From Peromyscus leucopus (lineage: Eukaryota; Chordata; Mammalia; Rodentia; Cricetidae), in the NCBI RefSeq assembly GCF_004664715.2, contig NC_051086.1, positions 73,435,486-73,499,485 of the forward strand: a stretch of DNA of 64,000 nt. Reading direction: 5' to 3'. Position 1 is the first letter of the stretch. Each line of letters starts with the position of its first letter. The notes below the pieces were generated by a model. That model was not told the DNA's origin. It was given only the letters and a program-made list of their open reading frames with translations, and made no database searches. Shown here one piece after another: positions 25,895-37,839 of this stretch. A program made the position numbers and the translations under genes.

Positions 25895-26489
25895 AAAAAC
25901 ATCTGCTAAAGCTCAGGGTGACAGATGAGTCTGACATCTGATCCATGGCGAGCCCCCGCCCCCTCTCTGACCTGCACCACAGTCTAGTGGACATCCCCTG
26001 CAGTGGGCATGGCTATAAAAATAGGACTCCCTTTTTTCTCTGTTACCAAGCAAGACCTACAGTATCTCACAGGACAGAGAAGGCCTTAAGGGTTTCCATA
26101 CTTCCTCTCGATCCAAGCACTGGGATTACATTTCTGGAATTTGCTCAAGGGATCAGAGTCCCCCTTCCTGTCTATACCCTGACTCCACTCATAGTTCACA
26201 GGGTCTCCCAGGCAGAGCATTCTAATAATACTGGGGTCCTAATCATTTACCCTACTCGCTCATATGGAGGAAGTTCCATCCTGGGAGGGTTGGGACAAAC
26301 ACACCAAAGATTACCACACTACCAAGTAGTAGATGGAATGTCTCTGTCCAGAGGAACAAGTAGTTCATAAGGAAAGAGAGCATATGGATGCTCTTTAAAT
26401 AAAGAAAGCGTGTGAAGTAGAAGGCAGGAAATTTAACCCTAAGAGTGCCATTGAAAAGACAGCCTCCTTCACATTACATGCAACTGACT
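25895..26489. other. No recognised gene; one 141-codon open frame
   Basis: The open frame at 25945-26370 is long for this window, but its translation has no family I recognise, no signal peptide or repeat pattern, and no neighbouring coding segment. It may lie in an unrecognised old LTR (there is 'ggctataaaaatagg' near 26010 and 'tttaaataaag' near 26395). Treated as chance. Confidence 0.4.
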
Positions 26490-26605
26490 ATCTGGGTATG
26501 ATAGCATACAGCTATAATCCTAGCATTCTGGAGGCTAAAGCAGGAAGATCACAAGTTCGAAGCCAGACAGAGCTATGTAGCAAGACCCTGTGTCCCTGAA
26601 ATGAG
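26490..26605 (+). mobile_element. Old B1 SINE
   Basis: 'gggtatgatagcatacagct', 'ataatcctagcattctggag' and 'gcaggaagatcacaagttcg' are in B1 order with many changes. Confidence 0.75.
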
Positions 26606-26844
26606 CCATTTAGTTTGCAATTAGTGCAGCCTAATAAGGTTTTCTCAATTTCTCTCTTCAGTTCTATCGGTGTTTTCTATATGAGTCATCAAGCTCCATA
26701 GTTGGATGCATGTATACTCATTTATCTTTCCTGGAGAACTAAACATTGTATCACCTTTTTACTTACTCTTGAGAATATTCATTGCTCCAGATTCTACTTT
26801 CTCATTAACTTTATTACTTCCACTATTTACTTTTAAAGCAACTA

Positions 26845-26949
26845 AGTGGTGGAACTAGAAAGATGGCTCAGTAGTTAAGTCACCCACTGTTCCTTCTTTT
26901 AGCTCTTTATTTATTTTTATTTATATTTTATTTGTTCCTTGTTTTTTAT
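26845..26949 (+). mobile_element. B2 SINE, 5' part, interrupted by an ERV1 LTR
   Basis: 'actagaaagatggctcagta' is the B2 tRNA-like head. A T/A-rich stretch follows, then the LTR. The B2 middle and 3' part resume at 27531. Confidence 0.75.
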
Positions 26950-27509
26950 TGAAAGACCCTAGCCCTTCAGGCTTACACCCCCAAGCCTCAGGAAAAGAGA
27001 AACTTCAAGCACCAGGAAATGAGAAACAAAAAACTAGTTCCAAGGGCCACCTGACTCAGCCATTATCCAACCACCCCTACAATGTAACAATGTAAAGAGA
27101 TTTCTGTTAAGAGATGTGCTCAACTGTGACTGGGATAGTTGCAGGTGTTCCAGGAAGGACCACTGTGACCTTTGTGTAAACTCCACTCCCGCCCTGATAT
27201 CCCCCCTTGAGGTTTCAGGAAGAATGTACCTGTTGACTTAACTGTACCCCCTCTGTGATCACTCTGTAACCAGACCATGATCTTGTGAAATGAAATTGTA
27301 TGGGAATTGTAACCTTATGGCTTTTGTGGGTTTTTCCTTTATAAGCCCCCATGTGGCTGCAGTAAGATGCGGCTCTTGCTCTTTGGAGCAGAGTTTGCCC
27401 TTCTGCACAGAAGCTTCAATTAAAAAAAACCTCGTGCTGTTGCATCAACTGGACTGGAGTCTGGGTTCTTGGGGCACCCACTTGAGACCCTAAACTTTGG
27501 GGTCCAACA
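26950..27509 (+). mobile_element. Solo LTR, ERV1-like (gammaretroviral type)
   Basis: Starts TGAAAGACCCTAG, ends GGGGTCCAACA. A TATA-like 'cctttataagcccc' lies at about 27338-27351 and 'caattaaaaaaaacctcg' near 27416 may be part of a degraded poly(A) signal region. A 4-bp duplication (ttat) flanks it at 26946-26949 and 27510-27513; 4 bp is typical of ERV1. It inserted into a B2 SINE. Confidence 0.9.
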
Positions 27510-27700
27510 TTATTTATTTATTTATTTATTTATCCTATTTTTACAGAGGACCAGATTTGGCTCCCAGTGTCCATACCAGGCAGCTCACTATGACCTGTAA
27601 CTCCTATTCTACCATTTCTACAGCCTCTTCTGGCCACTGTGGGTATTTCCTACTCATCTTCACATATCCCTCCAACATGCACACTTAAACAATAAGCAAT
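27510..27700 (+). mobile_element. B2 SINE, 3' part
   Basis: After a (TTTA)n patch: 'cagaggaccagatttggctc', 'cagctcactatgacctgtaa' and 'cagcctcttctggccactgt' follow B2 order. It continues 26845-26949. Confidence 0.75.
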
Positions 27701-28857
27701 ACACAGTGACTTTTTAAAAAGTACTTTAAAGTGACTAAATGATGTATTTTTTATCAGGGCTTCATTTTAATCTCTTTATGTCCCAATTTAAATTAGTTTT
27801 CTTATGGAAAGATTGGAGTTGGGTCTGGCTTCTTGTTTACTCTGGTCATATCTATATTTTAATTGCTATACTTAGAACATCCTCATTTAATATGAGGAAA
27901 ATATTACAAGACTAACCTCTACTATAGCATTAATTTTTTATTTAGTTCTTCTGCATCTTTACATCTTGTGTCCCTGTTTGCTTGGCTTTTCATAAGCTAA
28001 TTTATTTTTGATGCTATGTTTTCTTTTCTAGCATCTTAAAATGTAAACCTTTCACTTAAACTTTTGGGGACTGCTCTATGATGTTAGAGTTTACTTGTAA
28101 GCAATATCCCATTTCTTACCTGTTGTATAAGGAACATAGAATAATTCCATTCTTAGTTCTATTTGTTCAAGTATTCATTCATAAATTTTACCATCATATT
28201 GAAATTGTATTATTCATAAAATACATTCATCCAATCATTCATCCAAAGTATTTTTTAATATAAGACTTTGGTTTGAAAACTGGGGTATATAGTCTCCAGT
28301 AGGGTTAGATGAATTTATTGCACAAGAGTGATTGAAAAAGGAAATTGTCAAAGGCCAGGCAGAAGATAAGAATGAGGAATCAGTGGGCAGGTGCATCATT
28401 TTGGAGAACTGGCACAAGTATTTCTCCAAAGCTTTGATTGACACCCACACTGATCTGTGTGTTGGTCAACGCAAGTTTCTGTTACAAAACAGGGAACTTA
28501 TGAAGAACAGATATGTACATCTCATGCTTCTGAGAACTGGACATTCAACACAAAGACACTAGCAGATCCAGTATCTGCTAATGACAAACTTTTTATTTCT
28601 ATTAAAAGGGGAGATTTTGTTATTGTTTAACATCTACATGCTAAAGAGGGCTAGGCGATCTCCAGGGTGTAGTTTATAATGGCACCAATCCCATTGACAA
28701 GATTTCCACTCTTATAACATAAACATTTCCTAAAGGCCCTACCCTTTAATGCCAGCATTTTAATTCCGTTTATCTATTACAGTGTTAGGAATTGAAGATG
28801 GGTTCTCTCACATGCTAGACAAGAATTCTATTCTAAACTACACCCCTCAATCTCTGT
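27701..28857. other. No gene recognised; AT-rich, possible old L1
   Basis: 27720-28060 may be decayed antisense L1 (weak). 28300-28560 carries a 76-codon frame that I do not recognise. 28690-28760 may be an old LTR or transposon remnant. Confidence 0.4.
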
Positions 28858-29030
28858 TTTATTGTTGTTGTTCTGTTTTGTTTTAAGGTTTTTGAGATAG
28901 GGTCTGGCTATGTGGTTCAGGTTGACCTCAAAGTCTTTGGATAGCCTACAATGGGCTTGATCTCTACATTTTCCTGCCCATACTTCTTGCATATTGAGAT
29001 TTCAGGCACATGTCAAGTGCCCAGTTCATT
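28858..29030 (-). mobile_element. Old B1-derived SINE, antisense
   Basis: 'gtttttgagatagggtctgg', 'ctatgtggttcaggttgacc' and 'agatttcaggcacatgtcaa' are antisense B1 words with high divergence. Confidence 0.7.
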
Positions 29031-29639
29031 ATCCAAAGTTTAGAGGCAATTTCAATGTGGATTTTAGTGTGACATAAATGCTTAAATTATAATGATATGA
29101 GAAAATGAGGTAAGGCTTAAAGGACCCCCCCCCCATTACTAACCTCGGCAACTAGGTGAAATATGGTTACAGTAGTGGATAGATGGGAAATAATAGGGGA
29201 AATACGGTTACAGTAGTGTCTAGATAGGAAATAAAGAGTGGGGAGAAAAGGAGATAGCTAGATAATATGTAATCGAAATTTTATGAACACCAAATCAATG
29301 GCATGATCTCTGTGGTCCCAGAGTGACTTGAGTCATTGGCACAAAAGGTAGAACAAAATAACTGATAATATTTTTAGTGGACATGAAAATATTATATTGA
29401 ACAGTTACTGATTCTCAAATATCTACTCATCAGTCTTATATGACTAGCAACTTGGAATAAATCTAATTTGCAGAGTCTCTGGACTGTTGAGTTCCCAAAT
29501 CAGTCTGTGAACTGAGTGTTGACATGTCTAATTCTACTGACTTCACAATCATTGTCTCCATTTCTGAGGATCTGAAGTCTGGCAAGGATTTTTCACCATC
29601 TAATCCTTCATTTTTCCATTTACTTCTTATTGACATTCT

Positions 29640-30300
29640 TAGTGATTAGAACATTCAACTGGACTCCCAGAGCTCGGCCTGTTGCTTGGCTGTGGATCTC
29701 TGCATCTGCTTCAACCATTTACTGGATGAAGTTTCTATGATGACAATTCGGGTAGTCACCAATCTGATTACAAGAGAAGGTCAGTTCGGGCACCCTCTCC
29801 ACTATTGCTTATAGTCTTAGCTGGGGTCATCCTTGTGGATTCTTGGGAGTTTCCCTGGCACCCATTTTCTCCCTAACCCTAACCATAATGGCCTCCTCTA
29901 TCAAAATACCTCATTCATTGCTCTCCCTCTGTGATTGACCTAGGCCCTGTAGGTAGATGGCCCTATAGATGACAGTTGTGTAGCTTGATCTGTTTTTGGG
30001 GCCCCTGGTAGTGGGACCAGTATCTGTCCCTGGCACACGAGCTGACTTTCTGAAACCTATTCCCTATGGTTGGATGCTTATCTCAGCTGTGATGAAGGGG
30101 TTCTGGGAGCGGTGGGTGAGGAGGAGGCTGAGTCCTGCCTCAACTTGATATGCCATGCTTTGTTGACTCCCATGGGAGGCCTTACCCTTTCTGAGGAGTG
30201 GATGAGGGAGGGGTATAAAGGAGTTTGGGAGGAGAAACGTGAGGGGAAACTGTGGTTGGTATGTAAAATAAATTTTAAAATTTTAATAAAAAATAAAAAA
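29640..30300 (+). mobile_element. Rodent L1 3' UTR with poly(A), sense
   Basis: 'gttgcttggctgtggatctc', 'gtagtcaccaatctgattac', 'gttgactcccatgggaggcc' and 'actgtggttggtatgtaaaa' follow the cricetid/murid L1 3' end, then an A-rich tail (aataaaaaataaaaaaac). 5' truncated. The CCCTAACCCTAACC at 29872 belongs to this element and is not an interstitial telomere. Confidence 0.85.
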
Positions 30301-30487
30301 ACTTGAACTTTCATAAGTAGCAAGAAAGGTTTCTGTTAAGGAATCCTGGAGTCACCTGAGAAGCAACTCATTATTCTTTTCTAGCCATGTGGTAACTTTC
30401 TCTCTGAACAGACTTACCAGCTGCCTCCTTCTCCCCCTCCTCCACCCACTCCTAGTCTCCCTCCTCTTCCTACTCCTCCTTCTCTTC

Positions 30488-30635
30488 CTCTTTTTGAGAC
30501 AAGGTCTGGCTATGTAGTTCTGGCTGTGCTAGACCACTATGTAGACCAGGCTAGCCTGAAACTCACAGAGATTCTCATGCCTCTGCTTCTTGGGTCCTGG
30601 TAGTAAAGAACTGGTCTACCATCCCTGGCTTCTCT
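30488..30635 (-). mobile_element. B1 SINE, antisense
   Basis: 'tttttgagacaaggtctggc', 'ctatgtagaccaggctagcc' and 'tgaaactcacagagattctc' are antisense B1. Confidence 0.85.
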
Positions 30636-30663
30636 AACAAAATAAGCAACCAAGTGAGCTCGC

Positions 30664-30819
30664 TCTCCCCCCCCCTCTCTCTCTCTTCTTCTTCTTCTTC
30701 TTCTTCTTCTTCTTCTTCTTCTTCTTCTTCTTCTTCTTCTTCTTCATCTTCTTCTCTCTCTCACACACACACAGTCTCATAACACATACACATTCTCACA
30801 CATATACACACATACATTC

Positions 30820-30871
<52 letters not shown>

Positions 30872-30873
30872 TC
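30664..30873. repeat. Compound microsatellite: (CT)n, (CTT)n, (CA)n
   Basis: (CTT)n at about 30688-30750 with one CAT interruption, CT and CA short blocks, then (CA)n at about 30822-30871. Confidence 0.95.
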
Positions 30874-31584
30874 ACCCTTATTGATATCTCAGTTGCTTCC
30901 TCTTCTTTCAGCTTCTTAGCATTTATTTCCTTAGATTTTTTATTTTCACCTGGTGGTCTTAGTCTTACTGACTCAAAATATCATGATCACAATTTTCCTC
31001 ATAAAAGAATGCTGTACAAACCCCAAGGCATCAATTATCTTTCAGTCCTTAACATCATTTTTACTGCTTTTCAGAATCTGTCAAATTTATGGGTCATTTC
31101 AGATTTAAAGGCCAACTTTTGTTTTGTTGTCTCGGGACTATGAGGCTACTGACAGTATTGAACATAATATCCATCCAAAAGAGCAGAATCTGACAATTAT
31201 GCTATTCTTCCTTCTTTCTAAGACAAATGATAATTTTTCTGACATTAAAATTAATATGGAGGAGAAAATTCATACAATGAAGAAAAGCATGAAGGGATAT
31301 ACGGAGATGAGCCACAACCACACCATCATAAGAAATAACTACTAGTTTTTGTTAAACTTTTTTTCTTTAGTTTATTCCATCATATATTTTTGAAGTTAGT
31401 ATAAGACATCTTTTTGTTTCTGTTTATTTGTATATTTGTTTTGTGGGACTATGGATTTGATCAAAGGCCTTGTGTATTCCAAACAAGTACACCAGTTGAG
31501 TTCTCACTTTCCTGGCATTTTACATTTTACATGGAACTATCTATATCTGTATCTATATCTTTGCATGCCACTTAAAATTGTATT
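30874..31584. other. No gene recognised
   Basis: Unique-looking; a 73-codon frame at 31124-31345 has no recognised product. Confidence 0.45.
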
Positions 31585-31741
31585 TCAAGGGCCCAGCAGT
31601 ATGACCTGTCAGGAAAAGGTGCTTGGACCCAAGTTTGGAAACATGAGGTCAGTCGCTGGAAATCACTCGGTGGAAGGAGATATCTGACTCCCTTAAGTTG
31701 TCTTCTGACTCCACACATGCATCAGGATGTGCATGTACCTC

Positions 31742-31745
<4 letters not shown>
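31585..31745 (+). mobile_element. B3-like SINE
   Basis: 'ggcccagcagtatgacctgt', 'ggtggaaggagatatctgac', 'tccttaagttgtcttctgac'-like body, then a (CA)n tail at 31746. Confidence 0.6.

Positions 31746-31794
<49 letters not shown>
31746..31794. repeat. (CA)n microsatellite
   Basis: About 24 CA units forming the tail of the preceding SINE. Confidence 0.97.
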
Positions 31795-32034
31795 GTCAAA
31801 TGAATATGAAAATATTTTCCAACATTATTCTGAAGCAAATGAACATGTTTGAGTCATAGAGATACTTCTGTCCTCTCTCCTATTCATTTTTGGTAAGGTA
31901 TGATGATACCATATGTATTCATGTGCTACATTTTATTTTGCTGTATCTTATATTAATACTTTTTAACATTCAAGTTAGCCAAATATCAAACCTTTTATTC
32001 TTCCGATACGCCTTCTTAAAGATTTTTTAGACCT

Positions 32035-32218
32035 CCCCTCCCCCATGTGTGTGTGTCTGTGGCACATGTATGCAGGCGCCCATGGAAACCACGAGAGGGT
32101 GTCAGATCCCCTGGAGCTGGAGTTACAAGCACTTGTGAGCCTAATGTGTGTGAGGGGAACTGAACTCTTCTGTAAGACCACAACTGATCTTAACCACTGA
32201 GCCATCTCACCAGCTCTT
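32035..32218 (-). mobile_element. B3 SINE, antisense
   Basis: 'cccctggagctggagttaca', 'ggggaactgaactcttctgt' and 'cttaaccactgagccatctc' are antisense B3/B2. The head ends at 'accagctctt'. Confidence 0.88.
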
Positions 32219-32389
32219 ACGATATTTCTAAGATAACTGTGAAAAAATGTTCCTGGATTTTTATGTTCACCATAGGATAAAAATAACAGGAACAGAATGA
32301 TTTAGTGAAGGTTTCTGAACTTATGCATACAACGTATTTCATTCTCATTATTAGACTTTATGGGATCCTTAAAGAAACTCAACTTTTCC

Positions 32390-32930
32390 ATGGGTCTTTA
32401 GTGAATCCTTTTCATTTATAATTTTATTTTTACTTTAATTAAGACATGATTCTTAGGCATCAGAACACATAGAGATTCCCATTCTTTTTAACAGCTGTGT
32501 TGTTATCCTTCATATGGATATACTGTAATTAATTTAACTATGCTTCTATAGAACAGCATATGTTTCTAGTTTTAATACTTCAAACAATGCTGAAAGCCTT
32601 CACGCTTTGAGTCATGTTTAGCCAAATGTTCTCTTTCAAGATTATATAACTAGTCTCCTATAATTTCTTCTAGTGTATAAATTTAATTTTGTATTTACAT
32701 ACTTGGAATGTGTATTTGTGTACACTTAAAATAGAGATGCAACTTTATGCTCATCCAAATAGCCAATTATCTCCACATTATTTATTGAATAATCCATTTT
32801 TCCCTACTGTTTATGTTTATGGGTCTTTAAATAGGCTCTCTTTTCTCGTTTACTAATTTATTTGCCTATTTGTTTATTCTTCCTATCCCTTTAATCATGG
32901 AACTTTATAGAACATTTGAAATATGACAGG
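32390..32930 (-). mobile_element. Old L1 ORF2 fragment, antisense
   Basis: 'atagccaattatctccacat' followed by 'tatttattgaataatccatt' is the antisense of a well-conserved ORF2 stretch; upstream 'ttctagttttaatacttcaa' and 'acaatgctgaaagcc' fit the same region. Heavily decayed. Confidence 0.65.
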
Positions 32931-33029
32931 ACAAGTCCTGATGCATTAGACTTTGGTTCCAGGATGTTTTGCCCAGACCCATCAATGAATGCTAAAATTA
33001 GTAGGTAAAATTTACACAGAAGTAGGATT

Positions 33030-33320
33030 TTTGGCGGCCAGGAGATGGCTCAGTGGATAAAATGTTTTCTGGAAAACTCTAAATACCAGAGTTCGGATCC
33101 CTGGAGCCCACTTAAATGCCTAGTGGATGTGACAGCCTGCCTGCGATCCTAGCACTCTGTGGTAGAGACAGGGTTTGCTGTCTACACTAGTCTGATCTGC
33201 AAGATCTGGCTTCAATTGAGAGAGCCTATCTCAATGCATAACATGAAGAATAATTAGAGAAAACTCCTGACAGTAGTCTCAGGCCTCCACTGGCACACAG
33301 GCACCCACATACACGTGAAC
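33030..33320 (+). mobile_element. Rodent SINE (B2/B3 superfamily-like), sense
   Basis: 'ggccaggagatggctcagtg' tRNA-like head, 'gttcggatccctggagccca', 'cctgcgatcctagcactctg' body and a tail of 'cacacaggcacccacataca'. Confidence 0.7.
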
Positions 33321-34076
33321 ATGGATGCACACTCACCCCATATACACAGCATCCACATGATAAAGAAATGGCAGTGATGATGACGATAAAAGAAATAGAT
33401 ATTTGCATAGTTTGATTCCAGTCTGTTGTTGTTGTTGCTATGAGCGGTGAATACATTTATAACAGAAAACTCTGTCAGACAGCACTTATCCAAGTGATGG
33501 GGATCAACATCACCAGAAACACACGACAACATCAGGTGCCTCCTGAATGATGTCCGGAAGATGATGCTCCCTTCCTAGGAATGTACAGCCACATTTTAAC
33601 CCTGAGAAAACAAGCCAACTTCAAATTGCAGGGTAATTTAGAGAAGTCAGGACTCTAAAAATTGGTCAAGGGAATGATAGATAAAGAAAGATTGGGACAT
33701 CTGGGGGACATGGCAACTGCATGCATGTGCACTCTGAAACAGTGAGGACTTTAGTGGGGTGTCCTCTAAAAGACTGTCCTGCTTCCCCCTTAGCCACTCA
33801 TTGACTGCAGACACATCCTTCTGGTTACTACCTATAACTTCACAAGGTTCCTCTACCTGTGTGACACTGCATCTTTTAAAAGGACATCCTTGTTGGATGC
33901 AGCCAAAACTCTCTTCAAGTGTGGTCTTGTCTCTACTCTGACCCCAATCAAATCTACAAAGATCCTACTTCTAGGTAAGACCACATTCTGAGGGTGCTGG
34001 TGGGTGAGTCTTTTCTCAGAGGGAGGAGAGCACTGTTCAACTCACAACACAGACTTGAAGCTTCTTGATTCCTCTC
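33321..34076. other. No gene recognised; possible old repeat near 33930-33995
   Basis: 'caaatctacaaagatcctac' and 'gtaagaccacattctgaggg' resemble words of an old eutherian repeat that I cannot name. The rest is unique-looking. Confidence 0.4.
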
Positions 34077-34210
34077 TCTCCCTACTTATCTACCCCTTCC
34101 TTCCTCCCTCCCTCCCTCCCTCCCTCCCTCCCTCCCTCCCTCCCTCCTTCCCTCCCTCCCTCCTCCCTCCCTTCCTTCCTTCCTTCTTCTCCTTCCTTCC
34201 ATCCCCCTCA

Positions 34211-34273
<63 letters not shown>

Positions 34274-34274
34274 C
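34077..34274. repeat. Pyrimidine microsatellite (CTCC)n, (TC)n, (TTTC)n
   Basis: Almost uninterrupted C/T on the + strand. Open frames here are repeat shadows. Confidence 0.96.
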
Positions 34275-34654
34275 AGATAAGGCTTCTGCAGTTTTTTCCC
34301 AGACAGTGACCTTTAACTCTAATCCTCCTGCTCAAAACTCCTGAGGACTGGCAACTTCTTTACTGTGGTGACTTCAGCACTAATAAGGTTATCTGATATT
34401 GGGTCCATGTTTAGTGAGTATCTGCCTAATCTTGAACAAACTGGATCCCCTTCACTCCAAAATGAATGGGAGCTGAGGACTGTCAGCTCCCTTTCCCTGG
34501 CATCCGTCCATAGACCTTAGGGTTCCTGCACTCATGCATGTCATCTCTTGGGCTTTTACACAGGGGATCTCTCTTCCTCAGGCTTGTATGGCTTGCTTTT
34601 CTCCTGCTGAAATGAAAGGAAGAATGAAGGACAATAGAAGGAGTGGAGGATGTA

Positions 34655-34800
34655 TTGAAGAGTGCAGAATACAGGTGTTCTGAATCAGAGCCTGACTTTG
34701 CCATTAATTCATCATGGGTCCCAAGTGCCTCAGTTTCTCCATTATCAAACTGAAGGTAATAGTGGCACCTATGTCTATGATACAAGGCTAAAAGAAACTG
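34655..34800 (-). mobile_element. MIR SINE, antisense
   Basis: 'gcctgactttgccattaatt', 'gtgcctcagtttctccatta' and 'ggtaatagtggcacctatgt' are antisense MIR. Confidence 0.85.
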
Positions 34801-34984
34801 ACATTGCTTAAGAGTACAACCTAAGAGTGCAGAACAGGCTCACATTAAAAACTTCAGCTACCATCCCAGAGTCCTTGTGCACAACTTTTAATGCTCTCAA
34901 CATCCTGACTTTCAGGAATACAATGCATTTTGTTTCCTTACTAGATTTGGAGATACCTCACATACTTAAACCAACATTTCTGCT

Positions 34985-35190
34985 TTTTATACTTATTTTT
35001 ATTTTATGTGCTTGAGTATTTTGCCTGCATGTATGTGTGTGCATCATGTGTGTGCCTGGTGACCACAGAGGTCCTCTGGAACTAGAGTCACAGATGGCTA
35101 TGAAACAGTATGTGAGTGCTGGGACCTGAACCTGGGTCCTCTGGAGGAGCACTCAGCTAGTGGCTGAGCCATTTCTCCTGGCCCCCAACA
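34985..35190 (-). mobile_element. B3 SINE, antisense
   Basis: 'attttgcctgcatgtatgtg', 'gaccacagaggtcctctgga', 'gacctgaacctgggtcctct' and 'ggctgagccatttctcctgg' are antisense B3. Confidence 0.88.
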
Positions 35191-35499
35191 TTTTCATTTT
35201 AACAGAGAACCAGGCCAACCGGCTTCTTTGCAATCACCTCCAGTTGAGAAGGGGATATTTTCTTTTTAGGCTAAATATTTAATCATATTACAGTAATATT
35301 TTAATTCCTCTAAGGGAAAGGCTTAATTTAATAGGACCATAGAGTAAATGTCTTAGATAATGCATTTGTATCTCCAGCTTGAGATTTCCTCCCCGCCGTA
35401 CCCAGCTCCCCGCTCTTCTTCCTTCTTCCTCCCACTTTGCCCATTATTAGCTTTAGAAGTAATTTGGCAAAGGCTGGAACAGAGGAGAAGAGAATAAGA

Positions 35500-35715
35500 T
35501 TTGAGTACTAAGAATTATCTCACACTGTTTGCTAACATGTTTCATCTGACACTACAAAATGTGCATTATTACTTTCATCTTACAAATGAATAAATCACGA
35601 CTCAGATGCCGTGAAAAGTGTCTCTCCTGCAAAGTTATCTAGTTATCGAAATACTGTGTGAATAAGCTACTGTTTGCTACAGTCTGTCTGGCTCTAAATC
35701 TGTTTTATTCAGTAC
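35500..35715 (+). mobile_element. MIR SINE
   Basis: 'gcattattactttcatctta', 'caaatgaataaatcacgact' and 'cagtctgtctggctctaaat' follow the MIR core with strong divergence. Confidence 0.65.
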
Positions 35716-35749
35716 ATGGCACAATGTCAGTTATGACAGTGCTCAAGGT

Positions 35750-35861
<112 letters not shown>

Positions 35862-36099
35862 CGGGAGGAGGAGAGGAGGGCAAGAAGCATACAGTAAAAA
35901 ATTTTGACCTAGTACTTTGGTCCTTCTTGGTACGACTGAATCAACTCTTACAAGTTGCCTTATAGCTGTACAAAAATAAGAAAACTCAGGAAAGATTAGG
36001 ATACCAGCTAGCCTAGGCAATATTCATTTTGTAATGAAGGTAATGCACATTTGGGATTAGCTATATCCTATGTTCCCTAAACCTTATCACAAAAGCTGA

Positions 36100-36475
36100 T
36101 TAATTTTAATAGGGCACACTGGCACACATTGTTATTATTATGCAAATGTGTTCGAGCAACCACTCAAAAAGGAAACAATCTAATTGCCTTTTCCCTTGGC
36201 TTCTTTTTAATTTTCTCTGTGCTGTAAACGAATGGGCTAATATTGAATATATGAGCCAATCAGAAAGAGAGGAAACATCGTAGTGCATCTTTATTACCTT
36301 TCATTTAGAAGAACTGAATTATATGGCAAAAGTAGGCAAATGATATCATTGAACTAAATAAAATATAAATTAAATTGCAAGTGGGATTGCTTTCTTTCAA
36401 TTTGGAAAAATTGATTATATTTTTCCTGAGGTCTTACAAATAGGAAAAACAAGGATTAAGCATCCTTAATTATTT
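36100..36475. promoter_or_regulatory. Candidate conserved enhancer (motif-dense, repeat-free)
   Basis: A repeat-free AT-rich segment. It has a perfect octamer ATGCAAAT at 36140-36147, CATTGTT at 36127, AACAAT at 36174-36179 next to TAATTG at 36181-36186, and CCAATCAG at 36255. SOX/POU/homeodomain words packed like this are common in developmental enhancers. This is inference from composition; conservation cannot be seen from one sequence. Confidence 0.35.
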
Positions 36476-36749
36476 GTGTATTGTATATTCATTTAATGAT
36501 GGTATATAAGTGGTGCATATATCTCTGTTCAATAGTGAAAAAAAGCTATCTTGAGAACTTGGGAGGTGTAAGGCCCTGTCATTGGAGGAGGCTGGACCAG
36601 CTAGTTGAAAAATGACCTGAAGGGAATCAAGTACCCTTTGAAGATCATTCAAGGCCTTCTGGAAGTTTCTTCCAGTTCCAACTGTCTAATAGTCATGCAG
36701 CTGTGGGCATGCAGTCACTTCTGCCACTTTGTATTTTACCCCTCCGCTT

Positions 36750-36960
36750 TCTTCTTTTCTCTGAGACTGGTATTTCATGTTGAACACGATTTTACTATGT
36801 AGCTGAAGATGACCTTTAACTTCTGATACTCTTACAACCATAGCTTGAACACTTGGATTACAGGTGTGAGCCACAATACTCAATGGATGCTCTTCAAGGG
36901 ATCAAATCCAGGGCTTCCTGCATACTTGGCAAACACTCTACCAAAGATGTTATATTCCTG
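36750..36960 (-). mobile_element. B4-like SINE (B1+ID), antisense, diverged
   Basis: 'tttactatgtagctgaagat' and 'cttggattacaggtgtgagc' are antisense B1-derived; 'aatccagggcttcctgcata' and 'cttggcaaacactctaccaa' are the antisense ID/tRNA-Ala-like part. Confidence 0.75.
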
Positions 36961-37032
36961 CCATATGCCCCCTTTCAATGGCAGCCATTCAGCCTCAGTG
37001 ACTGCATCTGTTCCTTTATCTAACCTCTAGAC

Positions 37033-37257
37033 CATAGGTTCTCAACCTGTGGGTTGCCTTTGGGTTGAATGACCCTTTCATGGGACCACCAAAGACGATT
37101 GGAAAACACAGATATTTACACTACAATTCATGACAGTAGCAAAATTACAGTTATGAAGTAGCAATGAAAATAATTTGATGGTTGGGGAGGGGGTCATCAC
37201 AACAACATGTAGAACTGTATTAAAGGGTCAGAGCATTAGGAAGGTTGAGAACGACTG
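37033..37257 (-). mobile_element. URR1 (hAT-Charlie non-autonomous DNA transposon)
   Basis: Ends are inverted: 'aggttctcaacctgtgg' at one side and 'aaggttgagaacgactg' at the other. Core words 'aaaacacagatatttacact' and 'caaaattacagttatgaagt'. A near-perfect 8-bp duplication (ctctagac at 37025, ctctagat at 37258) agrees with hAT integration. Confidence 0.93.
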
Positions 37258-37839
37258 CTCTAGATCAAGGACCTCTAGGCGACAGGCAAAATCTAGAAGG
37301 CCAAATATTTCTGGAATAGCTTAATCAGCAAAGTATAGCTCCCACGTTTTTAAGTTGTCAGAAAATTTCATAACAATTATAACACTTAATATGTAACAAT
37401 TATGTGAAATTTAACAACTTATATTCATAAAGCTTTGCTGAAGCACAGCTCTGCCCTTTTCTTCTGTATTATCTATGGCTGCTTTAGTCCTACAGAGAGA
37501 AGAGTCTAGAAAGGTATTGCATATCTTTAAGGGTATAGTACTGACCTCAGCTCTAACTGTAAAGCTCTGAGGACTAGGTTTATGGTCACTGTTCTTTATC
37601 ATTGTAGCTCAAATATTTAATACAAAGTGGCTCTGATGTTGTGCTTGCTGAATGAATACATGAATGAAACATGATCTTATTCAGAATTTATAAAAGTCAT
37701 TACAATTAAGTATACTGTAATTATGTTAGAGCTGCTAGAGATCAATAAAAACATCTATTCTTTCTCAGCAAAGCAGAGATACAAATAAGAGACTGCACCA
37801 GATTTAACATGGAGGCCTGGTGTAGCTACTTAGCATAAT

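Noticed and set aside
25945..26370. 141-codon open frame, plus strand
   Set aside because: Longest non-repeat open frame, but the translation shows no known domain, no leader, and no supporting exon neighbours. A chance frame or part of an old LTR is more likely.
28332..28562. 76-codon frame as a processed pseudogene
   Set aside because: The translation hints at an ordered protein, but I could not match it to any family, and an opposite-strand frame overlaps it.
29870..29886. Interstitial telomere-like CCCTAACCCTAACC
   Set aside because: Only two units, inside a recognisable L1 3' UTR; part of that element.
34004..34309. Pro/Ser/Leu-rich open frames
   Set aside because: Shadow of the CTCC/TC/TTTC microsatellite.
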